DNA from: XYA12-FULL-58-9 sp001798605 | GTDB lineage: Bacteria > Myxococcota > XYA12-FULL-58-9 | Direction of reading: 5' to 3' | Assembly (NCBI GenBank): GCA_036736205.1 | Contig: DAINMX010000017.1 | Location: 1-50,739 of the forward strand | DNA length: 50,739 bases | In this document: piece by piece, positions 25,609-34,465 of the stretch | How the letters are laid out: each line of letters opens with the position of its first letter | How positions within the stretch are numbered: the stretch's first letter is position 1 | Notes under the pieces: generated by a model | The model's database searches: none | Told to the model about the DNA's origin: nothing | Seen by the model: the letters and a program-made list of their open reading frames with translations, nothing else | Made by a program: the position numbers and the translations under genes

Positions 25609-25764
25609 CTATTTGTGCTTCGCGTGCACGGACTCACCCCAGTCGCATTTGGGGCAGAACCAGGTGCCGCGTTTGCCTTCTTGGCCACGCCAAGAGATCA
25701 CCGCACCAGCGATGGTGGTCATCAAGAACTTGTTGCCATTGCAGCGTTCACATTTGCGGGTCAT
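25609..25764 (-). CDS. Two-CxxC zinc-ribbon protein (51 aa)
   Basis: Small ORF starting MTRKCERCNGNKF, with Cys5/Cys8 and Cys37/Cys40 (FCPKCDWGE), ending VHAKHK. This is a rubredoxin-like or ribosomal-type zinc ribbon. A strong GGAGG lies six bases before ATG 25764. It is transcribed in the same direction as the secretion-like operon, but that operon's terminator lies between them, so it is probably a separate unit. No family name recognised. Confidence 0.8.
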   Translation of the reverse strand: MTRKCERCNGNKFLMTTIAGAVISWRGQEGKRGTWFCPKCDWGESVHAKHK

Positions 25765-25823
25765 CAATCTTCCTCCAAAAGTTGTTGCGCAGGTTGGATG
25801 CTCGCATCTGTACGCTGATCCGT

Positions 25824-25859
25824 CAAAAAACAGGCAGGCACAACCGAAGGGCTGCCTGT
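25824..25859 (-). terminator. Intrinsic terminator of the SycD-type operon
   Basis: On the minus strand CAGGCAG and CTGCCTG (25858-25852 and 25837-25831) form a stem around a 14-base loop and are followed by T and a run of Ts (25830-25825). It lies 11 bases after the stop of the 743-aa gene. Confidence 0.9.
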
Positions 25860-25869
25860 CAGTTTCGAG

Positions 25870-28101
25870 CTACGCGTTCTTTCCCGTCGTGAAAGCTTGA
25901 ACCCGCCCGTCCCAATCATGCGGAGAGAAACCGAGCTTGCGCACCGATTCGCGTTGGGTCGGGTTGAGATTGGCGAAGGGTCTTCCCATGGCGATGGGCC
26001 ACTTTGCCGCCGGGGAGTCCTTGGTGTCCCACTCTAGCTGGGTCCAGCCTAGGTTCTTAAGCAGAGCCATCTCGGCTTTGGACAGCTCCTTCCACTTTGT
26101 TATGAAAAGCTCGTCGGCTCCACGGATGCTCGTTTGATCCTTGACGATGGTGCGACCGCGGTACACCTCGTTGGCGAGATCATCATAGGTGGGTTCACTG
26201 TCGATCTCACCTTTGGGTCGAACGGCGGTGTTGCGGACGCCGCCGAGATCGCGCTCAAAAGTCCTGGGAATGCCCCAGCCGTCGACCTTGCCTTGTTGTG
26301 TGTCGCTGGTGCTCATCTCCTTGGCCATTGGCTGTGCTTGGGTCAGCGGTGCAGGGCTGCCTCTGAACAACAGCTGCTCAGTGATCTGAGCGGCCACTTG
26401 TTGTGCGACTTGTTGTGCGATGGTGGCGGCCACCTGTCCTGCGATTTGCGGTGTGATGGGGCCCTCGCCGAGTTGCGACACGGCGTTGGCCACCTGCTGG
26501 TCGATGGATCCGCCACCACCGATGTTGCGGATGGGCTGGGTGAACGACTGCGGTTGCCCTGCATTGACCGCTTTCCTTGTGAACGCCTGAGTACCAGACT
26601 GTTTGCCGACGTTGGGATTGAAGTACTTGGGCTGGCGGCCTATGGCACGGCGTGCCGCAGCGCGTGCCCGACGCTTTGCCGGAGGCATACGCTTGGTGCG
26701 TAGCTCGCGGGAACGTTGGCGTTGTAGATTGCGAACGTTGGATAGCTTGTCGTTTAGAGCCTGTTGTCTCTCCGTAACATAGGCCTGCTCTTCGGAAGAA
26801 AGCATCGAAACGTCTATTTCGCCAGCTTCGCGCAAGTTCTGCAGGGCGTTGACGTCCTCGAGGTATTTGGCTGAGTTGAGTTTCTTTTCGCCGTCCTCGT
26901 AGGTGCGCTGCAACTTGGTGAAGAACTGCATCACCTTCGAGCGGTTGCGCGAACGGGCGCGAGCGGCTTCTTCATCGTCAAGCTCGGAGGTCGACTCCAG
27001 CTTGGGCGGCGTTGGCAGATCCGACTTCTTCGAGCTCTTGATGAGCTTTTCGGGATCGACCGCGTTGGCACCGCCTTTTTGCACTTCGTTCGACATCTTG
27101 TTCAGGAACTTGCCAACCTGACCAGCTCGTTTGGGGAAGCTCGGGTCTTGCAGGGCAACGAGCGCCTTGTCGGTGATTGCACGAAACTCACTGGGCCGGC
27201 CGGTGCCGATGGTGGCGAAGAAGCGGCCCTTGTTTTGCGCTGTCTGTGCCTTGAACTTGTTGTCGCTGGCGAGCTGTTCGAATCCCTCTTTGACTTCTTC
27301 CTTGCCATCCGCTTTGGCGAGCAGCTCGGTGCTCTTGGTGCGGGCAAAGGCTGGCATTTTGCTGACATCAGGGTTCTGCAGGAACTTGTCGACGTTTTGC
27401 ATCGACTTGGGATCGCCGGTACGTTGCGCCATGTTGATGCCGGCGCGCTGCGCCGTCTTGCCAACGTTGGTCTTTGACATGGTCCCAAGCATGTCGCCAG
27501 CCTTCTTCACCGCATCGAGATTTCCCTTTTGCGTCTGTTGAAGGCCGAAGCGCAAAAACGAGTTCTTCGCTTGCGCATCGCTCTTGGGTGCCTTCATGAA
27601 GCGGTTCTGGAGCAACTGCGAGATCTGCTTTTCCGCGTTGGGGTTCTTGATCAGGCCTTCTTGCACAGTGCCCATCTGTTGGGAGGTCTTGATTGCCTTG
27701 TCAAACCCGGGCTGCTTGCTGACATCGGTCATGGCCCGCGCGGTCTCTGCCCCCTTCTTGGGGTTTTGCGCCATGGCTTCGCGAAACATGTTCTTCTGGG
27801 CTTCGGTCAGCTTCGACTGCAGTTGACCGTTGTTCTGCCAGTCCTTTAGAGCGTCGGCGGCATCCTGCCCGGCGGCACCGCCGATGATCTGTCGCATCCT
27901 TCCTTCGAGATTGCTTTGCTTCTGAAAGACCTCTCGGTTGAAATTGGAGCTCTTGAGCGTCTCCTTTTTCTCGGCAATCTTCTTTTCGGCTACCTTGCGT
28001 GCATGATCGGCTTCGTCCTCCTCGCCGATCTTTTTCTGCGTGTCGAGGTTGGCACCGGAGATGAGACTCTGGATTTGGACATCGATTCCATCGATTGGCA
28101 T
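25870..28101 (-). CDS. Large helix-rich protein of the SycD-type operon (743 aa)
   Basis: Not recognised. There is no signal peptide or membrane span. The first 350 residues are Gln/Lys/Ala-rich helices with repeats of the type NP...K..Q; a basic RR-rich stretch lies near 455-480; a Gln/Ala amphipathic segment (GQVAATIAQQVAQQVAAQITEQ) lies near 565. The C-terminus has two degenerate 20-residue repeats, 673-692 and 712-731, both with an LG(W/F)xxxxWD core. It is the last gene of the operon headed by a TPR chaperone, so it is a candidate secreted substrate of a type III-like system. That is inference. Confidence 0.75.
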   Translation of the reverse strand: MPIDGIDVQIQSLISGANLDTQKKIGEEDEADHARKVAEKKIAEKKETLKSSNFNREVFQKQSNLEGRMRQIIGGAAGQDAADALKDWQNNGQLQSKLTEAQKNMFREAMAQNPKKGAETARAMTDVSKQPGFDKAIKTSQQMGTVQEGLIKNPNAEKQISQLLQNRFMKAPKSDAQAKNSFLRFGLQQTQKGNLDAVKKAGDMLGTMSKTNVGKTAQRAGINMAQRTGDPKSMQNVDKFLQNPDVSKMPAFARTKSTELLAKADGKEEVKEGFEQLASDNKFKAQTAQNKGRFFATIGTGRPSEFRAITDKALVALQDPSFPKRAGQVGKFLNKMSNEVQKGGANAVDPEKLIKSSKKSDLPTPPKLESTSELDDEEAARARSRNRSKVMQFFTKLQRTYEDGEKKLNSAKYLEDVNALQNLREAGEIDVSMLSSEEQAYVTERQQALNDKLSNVRNLQRQRSRELRTKRMPPAKRRARAAARRAIGRQPKYFNPNVGKQSGTQAFTRKAVNAGQPQSFTQPIRNIGGGGSIDQQVANAVSQLGEGPITPQIAGQVAATIAQQVAQQVAAQITEQLLFRGSPAPLTQAQPMAKEMSTSDTQQGKVDGWGIPRTFERDLGGVRNTAVRPKGEIDSEPTYDDLANEVYRGRTIVKDQTSIRGADELFITKWKELSKAEMALLKNLGWTQLEWDTKDSPAAKWPIAMGRPFANLNPTQRESVRKLGFSPHDWDGRVQAFTTGKNA

Positions 28102-28159
28102 CTGTATTGCCTCTCATCTGGTGCCAACCCATAAGCAGGCACGCATTCGGCGTTGGCGC

Positions 28160-29509
28160 CTAGGCGCCGATCTTCCTGATGATAGCCATCGCTGTGTCAT
28201 GCAGCATCTTGGAGATGTTCGACATCATCTGCAGGGTTTGTTGTTGCTTTTGCAGCATGTTCTGCAAGTCGACGTTGGCGAGCTGTGCATCATCGCCCAC
28301 TGAGTTGAGCTGCTCTTCGAGCTTCTGAATGTAACCCTCGAGTCCGTCTTTGTTGGACGCCAGACCATCGGTTCCGCCAACCTGCGTTCCGGTTGGGTCT
28401 GCTGGCGTCGGTGTGCCGGTGTCCATGTTGGGGGTAGAGGAGAATGCGACGGGACCTTTGCCTCCCGTGGAGTTCGCGTAATTATTCCAGTTGACGGCCG
28501 CGTCAGACTCTTGGCCGGCATAATTGGAGAGGAACTTGCGCGCCGCGGTGAGTTCCTCGCGAATGTTCTTCTTCATCTGGTTGTAGTAGCGAACCTTCTG
28601 CGCGTAGAAGTGCAGGTCCTTGGTGTTTTCCATGTAGGCTTCACGAAGAACCATCTGCACCAACGCATTGACGTCGGTGGCACCGCCGAGGTTTTGCTTG
28701 GAGATGAACTCGGCCCAGCGTCCCTGCAGATCACTTGTGTTTTGCGGTGCCCCCCCCCCTGAGACTGAAAGTGCCCCCGCTGTGGCGGCTATGCTGGTCA
28801 AGGTTTGCAAGGAGCTCGGATCGAGGCCGCTGATCACCTGCGCGTTACTGTTGGCCATGAAATCCGGCATGTTCAAGCCGGCATTACGCATGGCATCTTG
28901 GAACGCCGGACCACCCGTGGTGCCAATGGTATTGGCATAGAGCGAGAATGCGGAAATGACTTCTTTGAAGGACGGATCATCCTTCAAACGAATATCGATG
29001 TGCTCTTCGATCACCCGGATCTCGATCTTGGTATCTTCCTTGCGAGCGCTGAAGTCGCTCTCTTCGCTGGCTCCTTTGAGGGATTCGCCAGCAGCGCGCA
29101 GGGCACCGAGGCCCTCTTCGACCGCTTGTCTGATCTTCTCTGCGTCTCGTCTTTGCGCGGCAGGTAGGTCTTGGGACTCCAAGCGTCGCAGCTTAGCTTG
29201 CATCTGCCCGAGCTTGCGGAATGTCTTTCTTAGGTTGTCGTTGAGGTTCGCCAGTTGTCGTTGGAAATTCCCCATGGCGACTTGGAAGTCATTTTGGCGT
29301 TTTGTCCACGCCTCGTCTGTTTCCCCTTCTGCGCGCACTGGTTGCTCAGGGGCTTCGAGGGCGCGAATTTCCCGCAGGATGGCCTGGACCTCCTGAAAGA
29401 CGTCATTGACGGTTGCAGCCTGAGTTTGAATCTGACCGAGGACACCAGAGGCTTCGTTGAACGTAGGGGGCTGGAAGGTAGGAATTCCTCCACCGGTAAG
29501 GCTAGACAT
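28160..29509 (-). CDS. EspA/SseB-like secreted filament or translocator candidate (449 aa)
   Basis: Coiled-coil protein with no signal peptide. The N-terminus MSSLTGGGIP resembles that of the 350-aa protein at 36.8 kb. Residues about 285-330 contain LVQMVLREAYMENTKDLHFY with a following YNQM, and the C-terminus contains DLQNMLQKQQQTLQMMS then MAIIRKIGA. This two-helix layout is that of EspA/SseB-type type III filament proteins. A poly-G tract of 10 lies inside the gene near residue 250. AGGAG precedes the ATG. It is co-directional with the SycD-type chaperone. Identity by architecture only. Confidence 0.7.
   Translation of the reverse strand: MSSLTGGGIPTFQPPTFNEASGVLGQIQTQAATVNDVFQEVQAILREIRALEAPEQPVRAEGETDEAWTKRQNDFQVAMGNFQRQLANLNDNLRKTFRKLGQMQAKLRRLESQDLPAAQRRDAEKIRQAVEEGLGALRAAGESLKGASEESDFSARKEDTKIEIRVIEEHIDIRLKDDPSFKEVISAFSLYANTIGTTGGPAFQDAMRNAGLNMPDFMANSNAQVISGLDPSSLQTLTSIAATAGALSVSGGGAPQNTSDLQGRWAEFISKQNLGGATDVNALVQMVLREAYMENTKDLHFYAQKVRYYNQMKKNIREELTAARKFLSNYAGQESDAAVNWNNYANSTGGKGPVAFSSTPNMDTGTPTPADPTGTQVGGTDGLASNKDGLEGYIQKLEEQLNSVGDDAQLANVDLQNMLQKQQQTLQMMSNISKMLHDTAMAIIRKIGA
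28750..28759 (-). repeat. Homopolymeric G(10) tract inside a coding region
   Basis: Ten consecutive C on the plus strand read as Ser-Gly-Gly-Gly-Ala in the 449-aa protein. A gain or loss of one base would truncate it, so the tract could mediate phase variation; it could also be a sequencing hot spot. Confidence 0.9.
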
Positions 29510-29587
29510 GGCAATCTCCTAAATGTTTAAAAACCAAAAATGCAAACCAACAAAACAAAAACAAAAAATTTTCAAATCCAGCCGACT
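29510..29587 (-). promoter_or_regulatory. A+T-rich leader before the 449-aa gene
   Basis: The 78 bases between the 234- and 449-aa genes are very A+T-rich compared with the surroundings (runs TTTTTTG and TTTTTG on the minus strand) and end with AGGAG before the ATG. They may be an unstructured translation enhancer or an S1-binding leader; no promoter boxes were identified. Confidence 0.4.
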
Positions 29588-30292
29588 TCAACGTCTAAAA
29601 ACGAAGGTCCGCTGAACATTGAGCTCACGATCAATACCCTTGATGTTCTTTTGCGCTTCCCCTACCGATTGGTTACTTCTTTCAGTAACTTTCTGAATGC
29701 CCGCGGCGAGCTTCTGTTCGTTGATCTTGCCGCCAGCGAAATCCACCGCGGAAGCCTCGCCTGCCGCCACCAGACCTGCGACCAAGATCCTGTGCCCCAC
29801 TGACACCTCATCATCGAGCTTGATGGCAAAGAGCCGCTCGACACTGGTGGTAACTTCTTCGAGGGGCATGGGCTGGGGAGGGGGCCGATCGGCGAGATCT
29901 TGAAGGTCGGCGAGGCCGTCCTCGTTGGGCATAAAGGAGCTACCCACGAGGGTACTGCCCATCTCTGCGTCCTTGGTCTTGGAGATGTCTTCGAGTTGGG
30001 TGCTGGCCATGGCCAAGTCACTTTGGGCACCCTCTAGCATGTCGGCAGTCCAGGAATCTGGGTCAACATCATCGTCCGGCAAAGGAATGGGCGTCTTCGA
30101 AGAGTCGCCAATGTTGAGACCCTTCTTCTTTTGTTGCGCAGAGAATCCTGCCTGTTGTGCCAAGCGGGCCTGATCCGACTGGGATATTTTTGTTTGCTGC
30201 GCCTGCTGCTTGGTCTTCTGTGCTTCTTTTTGTTGGAGAGAATGAACCTGCGGCGGAGGGAGACCACGTCCGATATTGCCTGCCTTGGTCAT
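29588..30292 (-). CDS. Protein of unknown function in the SycD-type operon (234 aa)
   Basis: Soluble, Gln/Ala/Lys-rich N-terminal third (KTKQQAQQTKISQSDQARLAQQ), an acidic middle with DDDVDPDSW, and a C-terminal helical domain around 140-215. No recognised domain. GGAGGA lies close to the ATG. It lies between the TPR chaperone and the EspA-like gene, so it is plausibly a secreted component or a second chaperone. Confidence 0.65.
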   Translation of the reverse strand: MTKAGNIGRGLPPPQVHSLQQKEAQKTKQQAQQTKISQSDQARLAQQAGFSAQQKKKGLNIGDSSKTPIPLPDDDVDPDSWTADMLEGAQSDLAMASTQLEDISKTKDAEMGSTLVGSSFMPNEDGLADLQDLADRPPPQPMPLEEVTTSVERLFAIKLDDEVSVGHRILVAGLVAAGEASAVDFAGGKINEQKLAAGIQKVTERSNQSVGEAQKNIKGIDRELNVQRTFVFRR

Positions 30293-30454
30293 GCTTCCTC
30301 CGGAGCCAAATGGCCCTTGCTAACCTACCCGCCACCAGCGAATCTGGCTCCCACAGATGATGGTCTATTTTTTCTTTGTTTTCAAGATGTTCGACGTATT
30401 TAACGTTGCGGTCCGCGGTCGAGATCGATTCTTGGCTGTGTGGGATGTTCCGAC

Positions 30455-30940
30455 TCAAACGATAATCTTGCGCACGTGCAGCAGTGTGCGCGCGCGATTG
30501 ACCCATTGATCGTAGAAAGGCTGGTTCGTGCCCACTTCCACTGCCAGTTTCAGGTCCTCCAATCCCTCTGCGGTGAGATTGGCGCGGATCTTCGACTCGC
30601 CCCGATAGGTGTAGCTGATGACGTCGTTGAGGTTGGTGGTCAACGCCATGTCGTAGGCGATGATCGCTTCTTTGTATTTCTTCAGCGCCTGATTGGCTGC
30701 GCCCGCAGCACGCCAGTAACGACTCACGAATGGCTTGTAGAGAGTGAGCACCGAGAAGACGTTGAGGGCTGCCTGATACTTGCCATAGTTGTACAGGTAG
30801 TGACCCATCAAGAAGATAACCTCGATTTCCTTGTCATCGAGGTTCAGAAGGTCGCCGAGGGTGACCTCGCCGCGCAAGAATTTCTTGGCGATGAACTCGA
30901 CCAAGCGCGCAAAGGTTTCGACAACGCTGTCCGATGCCAT
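30455..30940 (-). CDS. SycD/LcrH-type TPR chaperone
   Basis: 161 aa, all-helical, with three tandem TPR-like repeats in the arrangement of class II type III secretion chaperones (SycD, LcrH, IpgC, CesD). The first is IFLMGHYLYNYGKYQAALNV, followed by YWRAAGAANQALKKYKEAII and a third near residue 115. In known systems these cytoplasmic dimers bind hydrophobic translocators before export. It is the first gene of the minus-strand operon. A generic TPR protein is the alternative; operon context favours a secretion chaperone. Confidence 0.82.
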   Translation of the reverse strand: MASDSVVETFARLVEFIAKKFLRGEVTLGDLLNLDDKEIEVIFLMGHYLYNYGKYQAALNVFSVLTLYKPFVSRYWRAAGAANQALKKYKEAIIAYDMALTTNLNDVISYTYRGESKIRANLTAEGLEDLKLAVEVGTNQPFYDQWVNRARTLLHVRKIIV

Positions 30941-31126
30941 TCTCTTGTCACTATCTCGCGCCGACTGTCAGAGTCGAGACGGCCTGGTTGAAATTGTGCA
31001 ACCTTTGAGCTTTAGCCTTCGCATTGTCGCTAATCGCGGGCAGGAGGCAAAGGAAAATTGGTTGTTTGTATTGGGCGAGAACAAGGGGCTGTTGCCGTCC
31101 TGGCTCACGTTGTGGCTCGAGAGCAC

Positions 31127-31145
31127 TGCGCAAGATCATTGCGCA
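31127..31145 (-). terminator. Hairpin just after the metalloprotease gene
   Basis: TGCGCAA-GATCA-TTGCGCA, seven perfect pairs, lies four bases beyond the stop of the metalloprotease gene. It has no T tract, so it is a weak terminator or mRNA-end hairpin. A third copy of the motif (ATCACTGCG) adjoins. Confidence 0.45.
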
Positions 31146-31148
31146 AAA

Positions 31149-32564
31149 TCACTGCGTATCGAGGGTGTGCTTGAGCGCCGCCGCCTCTGCGTGTTTGGGC
31201 ACGACCCGCACGGCGCTCTTCAGCCAGCGTCGCGCCTGTTTGACGTCGCCTTTGGCGGCGTAGGCCTCGGCGATCTGCACTGACAGGTCGGCAAGATACT
31301 GTGGATAGGAGCCGTCGACGTGCTTCGGGGTCTTGCCGATGGCCATCTTCAAGTTGCTGATGGCCTCATCGAGGTTACCGGCGGCGCGGGCATTTTGCGC
31401 AAGGAACACGTGCCGCTTGGCGTCCACATAGGGTTGGCATTTAGGGCAGGGTCCAGGGTGTGCCTTGAGCTCACGAAAACCCGACACGTAGCCGGTCTCA
31501 AACTTGGTGGTCATCAAGCACTCGGGAGGGTGGTCGTAGAAGTCTGGAATCTTGAAGACCGCGTGCCCCATCTCGTGGGCAACGATGAACGTCCCGATGA
31601 CGGCGAACCTTTCGCTGGTGGTCAACCATTCGACACCGTCCTCTTGGAAAAACGGCAGATCGGTCACCATGGAGAAAGTTGATGCGATCAACGCCCGTCG
31701 GTGAATCGCCCTTCGCTCCGGACTGAGCAGCGATGCTCCACCTACTTTGCATTTTGCGAAAATGCTGTGGGCGTAAGGCTCGGACGCGAGGTCGTAGAGA
31801 ATGAACTCGTTGGTCAAGATGAAGTCGGCTTCGTTTTGGTTGCGCACTGCGCAAATCCAGTTGACGTACGAGCGTTGTGACAACTTCGATGGATCCAAGA
31901 GCGACTTACCATCCCCGAGTTGATAGCTGGCGATGAGATCGAGCTTGCGATCGAACTCCTCGAGCAGTCGTCCACGAATGGCCTCGTAGCTGGTGAGGTT
32001 CTCACGCTGGTTAATGGGAAAAAACGCCGCCAAGGATTCGACGCTCCATCGCGACAAAAACTGATCGACAAGCGCAGGGTCGACTTGGCTGGCGGAGCGA
32101 CTGCCCGGCAGGGCGCGCAGAGGTTCAAACTGCAGGCTGCACTCGTTGCCTGGCGGCAAATTGCGAGCGATAAAGTCGGCAACCGTGACTGTTCCCTTGA
32201 TGCGGAAGTCTACATTGGGGAAGCCGAGTTTGTCCCCAAGGGTGAAGCGGGCATTGCTCAAGATGACATCCGCAGCTTGTTGGGTGACCTCGGGGAAATC
32301 GGGATCGTTGACCAACAGCACTTCGAGTACCAATCGTGGTTTGGACGCCTCTGGAGGGGCTGACATGAATCGCGACGCGGCTATGCCATTATTTTCTGCA
32401 TCTGCCTCATCCCCGCCCATGTTGGGTGCCGTACGGGTGCCAGTGGCTTGTGCTTTGGGCTCTGGCAACTGCGGCTCGGCCTCTGCCTCTGCCCGTCCCA
32501 TTGCCGGGACGGCCGTGAGCAACAACATAAGGCTCAGCCATCGCATCGGCGGATTGTCCTTCAT
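31149..32564 (-). CDS. Secreted HEMGH zinc metalloprotease with C-terminal TPRs
   Basis: 471 aa. A signal peptide (MRWLSLMLLLTAVPAMGRAEA) is followed by a variable region and a zinc-protease motif FIVAHEMGHAVFKIPDFYDH (HEMGH 330-334). The nearby PECLMTT (about 347-353) looks like the Met-turn of metzincins, and CPKC follows near 373. The last 90 residues form two TPR-like repeats. ATG 32564 follows GAGG. It is immediately downstream of, but divergent from, the Crp-type gene. Substrate unknown; the secretion-like operon lies on the same strand 209 bases beyond. Confidence 0.8.
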   Translation of the reverse strand: MKDNPPMRWLSLMLLLTAVPAMGRAEAEAEPQLPEPKAQATGTRTAPNMGGDEADAENNGIAASRFMSAPPEASKPRLVLEVLLVNDPDFPEVTQQAADVILSNARFTLGDKLGFPNVDFRIKGTVTVADFIARNLPPGNECSLQFEPLRALPGSRSASQVDPALVDQFLSRWSVESLAAFFPINQRENLTSYEAIRGRLLEEFDRKLDLIASYQLGDGKSLLDPSKLSQRSYVNWICAVRNQNEADFILTNEFILYDLASEPYAHSIFAKCKVGGASLLSPERRAIHRRALIASTFSMVTDLPFFQEDGVEWLTTSERFAVIGTFIVAHEMGHAVFKIPDFYDHPPECLMTTKFETGYVSGFRELKAHPGPCPKCQPYVDAKRHVFLAQNARAAGNLDEAISNLKMAIGKTPKHVDGSYPQYLADLSVQIAEAYAAKGDVKQARRWLKSAVRVVPKHAEAAALKHTLDTQ

Positions 32565-32808
32565 GCAAGACCTCGGGGCAAGAACAAGACCATGATCTCG
32601 CACGTATGACGACATCGTACCACCCCAAATTCTACGATAACACCAGCAGCGGGTTGTCTTCGCCGCGGTGAACAAAAATTGAAAATTCTATTCCGGGGTG
32701 TATGGCGTACAGAGGCCTCACGGAGTTAGATCTCGAGTCTCGATTGACAATACTCGGACGCTTCAGGTTTGTGATAACCTTGGTGGAGTTTGAGCACGGA
32801 GCTATCTG

Positions 32809-33564
32809 GTGAGCACCGACAAATGTGGCCAGGACACAGGGTTGGGAAATTTTCCCCTATTCTTCGGTATTGAAACCGAGGCTTTGAGGCGGATCGAAAA
32901 CGCTGGTGAGGTTCGACACTACAAGACTGGCGATCTGTTGCTCAAGCAGGGTGGGCCGGGTGATTTTGTCTGTGTCCTCACCAAGGGTGTGGTGAGGGTC
33001 TTTATCAACGAACCGGTCAGTGGTGCCGAAATACTCGTCAAGCTCTTCGCCGCACCCGCAATTTTCGGGGAGATGGAGGCACTTGGCGGCCATCGCATGG
33101 TCGAAAGTGTCGCGGCTTTGCGCCACAGTGAGGCGCATGTGTATCCCGGTGGCACATTCAACAGTATCCTCGAAGAGCATCCGCAAGTTGGCGTAAGGTT
33201 GCTGCGTGACGTCTGTGAACGGTTCTATGTTGCCGCACAGAATCAGGGTTATCAGGCAATCGCTTCGGTCGAGCAGCGTCTAGCTGGTCTGCTTGCAAGC
33301 TATGCACGTCTGATGGGAGTCAAGGTGGCAGGGGGAGTGCAGATCGTTGCTGATCTCACCCAGGAGTCGTTGGCACAAAGCGTTGCGGCCACAAGGAAAT
33401 CGATACAACGAACATTCACAACGTGGACTGACAAGGGCCTCCTGCAAAGAGATGGCCGGAGCATGGTCATTAGGGACATCGAGGTTTTTGAAGAAATTGC
33501 GGGTATGGACGCGCCCCGATATGACTATCGTCTCACCAAGAGGATTTGCCTGCCATTGAGTTGA
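32809..33564 (+). CDS. Crp/Fnr-family transcription regulator
   Basis: 251 aa. An N-terminal cyclic-nucleotide-binding fold (about 18-130, with the barrel motif FGEMEALGG) is linked to a C-terminal helix-turn-helix (about 175-225: LTQESLAQSVAATRKSIQRTF). There is no Fnr-type N-terminal cysteine cluster. The ligand is unknown. The start is GTG at 32809. Divergent from the metalloprotease gene, so it may regulate that gene or the secretion-like operon; this is inference. Confidence 0.9.
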   Translation: MSTDKCGQDTGLGNFPLFFGIETEALRRIENAGEVRHYKTGDLLLKQGGPGDFVCVLTKGVVRVFINEPVSGAEILVKLFAAPAIFGEMEALGGHRMVESVAALRHSEAHVYPGGTFNSILEEHPQVGVRLLRDVCERFYVAAQNQGYQAIASVEQRLAGLLASYARLMGVKVAGGVQIVADLTQESLAQSVAATRKSIQRTFTTWTDKGLLQRDGRSMVIRDIEVFEEIAGMDAPRYDYRLTKRICLPLS

Positions 33565-33612
33565 AGCCAACGCACCTGTCTCGTTCCCTCCTAACCGAAT
33601 TCTCAGGAACCA

Positions 33613-34404
33613 TTGTTGCCACTCGATGACCGCCGGGTTCTCATCACTGCGGTGGATTGCCCCAAGGATGGCGAAGAGGCTGTTACACATGCCTACATCT
33701 ACGAGCCGACCCTTAGGCCAGATCCCTTCCGCAAGTTGCCGGCACTGCCCATCGCGCTCCAAGGCGCAACCACGGTCGCTGTGGGCGGGAATGCTTACGT
33801 TCTTGGAGGCAGAGCCGTGGTGAAGGACGAGGATGGAGCCTGGAATGTGCCAGTGGATGGCTCGCCCCGGGACATCAACGGCAAGACCACCGAGAGTGGC
33901 GTCTGGTGTTTGGACGCAACGTCGGAACAGTGGCAGTCGCTGCCCCTTCAATTCGACCGAGTTGGTGCGACCGCCGTGGTTGTTGCGGGAAAGGTCTGGC
34001 TTCTCGGGGGAGAAGAGACCTTCACCGCCGGAGAGATCTCTTTGCCGGTTTCGCTGTCGAGGGCCACGGGGCAGGTGAGCATCTTCGCCCCCGACACGGG
34101 ACTGCTCACGGCAGGTCCGTCACTGCTAGCACCGGTCGCCTTCGCCAATGCCATGGTTGATGATGCGGGCCGCATTGTAATCGGGGGTGGATTTGACATT
34201 GTTGCCCACGGCAACGTGTATGAGCCCATGAGCAGCCGTTATCGTCTCGACCCAGAACGAGATGAGCCCGAGTGGCGGGCGGTGCAACCGTTCCCCGGCA
34301 CCTCAACGAGTACGTACACCGCAAGCATCGCGTTGTCACGAGGGATTGTGTTTTCACCCTTGGCCACAGGGCAGGGCAACGCGGCAATGCTCGAACGGCC
34401 CTAG
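33613..34404 (+). CDS. Kelch-type beta-propeller protein, possibly N-terminally truncated
   Basis: 263 aa with about four Kelch-like blades; the second and third carry the repeat core AVGGNAYVLGGR and VVAGKVWLLGGEE. There is no signal peptide, and the ORF begins in a blade (LPLDDRRVLITA), as though the first part were missing; the frame is closed by TAA at 33592. TTG at 33613 is the only sensible start, with weak AGGA. It may be a remnant of a longer secreted propeller. It follows the Crp-type gene by 48 bases. Confidence 0.65.
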   Translation: MLPLDDRRVLITAVDCPKDGEEAVTHAYIYEPTLRPDPFRKLPALPIALQGATTVAVGGNAYVLGGRAVVKDEDGAWNVPVDGSPRDINGKTTESGVWCLDATSEQWQSLPLQFDRVGATAVVVAGKVWLLGGEETFTAGEISLPVSLSRATGQVSIFAPDTGLLTAGPSLLAPVAFANAMVDDAGRIVIGGGFDIVAHGNVYEPMSSRYRLDPERDEPEWRAVQPFPGTSTSTYTASIALSRGIVFSPLATGQGNAAMLERP

Positions 34405-34465
34405 ACGTCAAAATTGGAGCCATCATTTGGGACCATTCAGGGCACAAACAATGCGAGAGAGAATC

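Noticed and set aside
34262..34465. N-terminal extension of the 245-aa gene
   Set aside because: It overlaps the Kelch gene in another frame and lacks a ribosome site; the ATG at 34466 has one.
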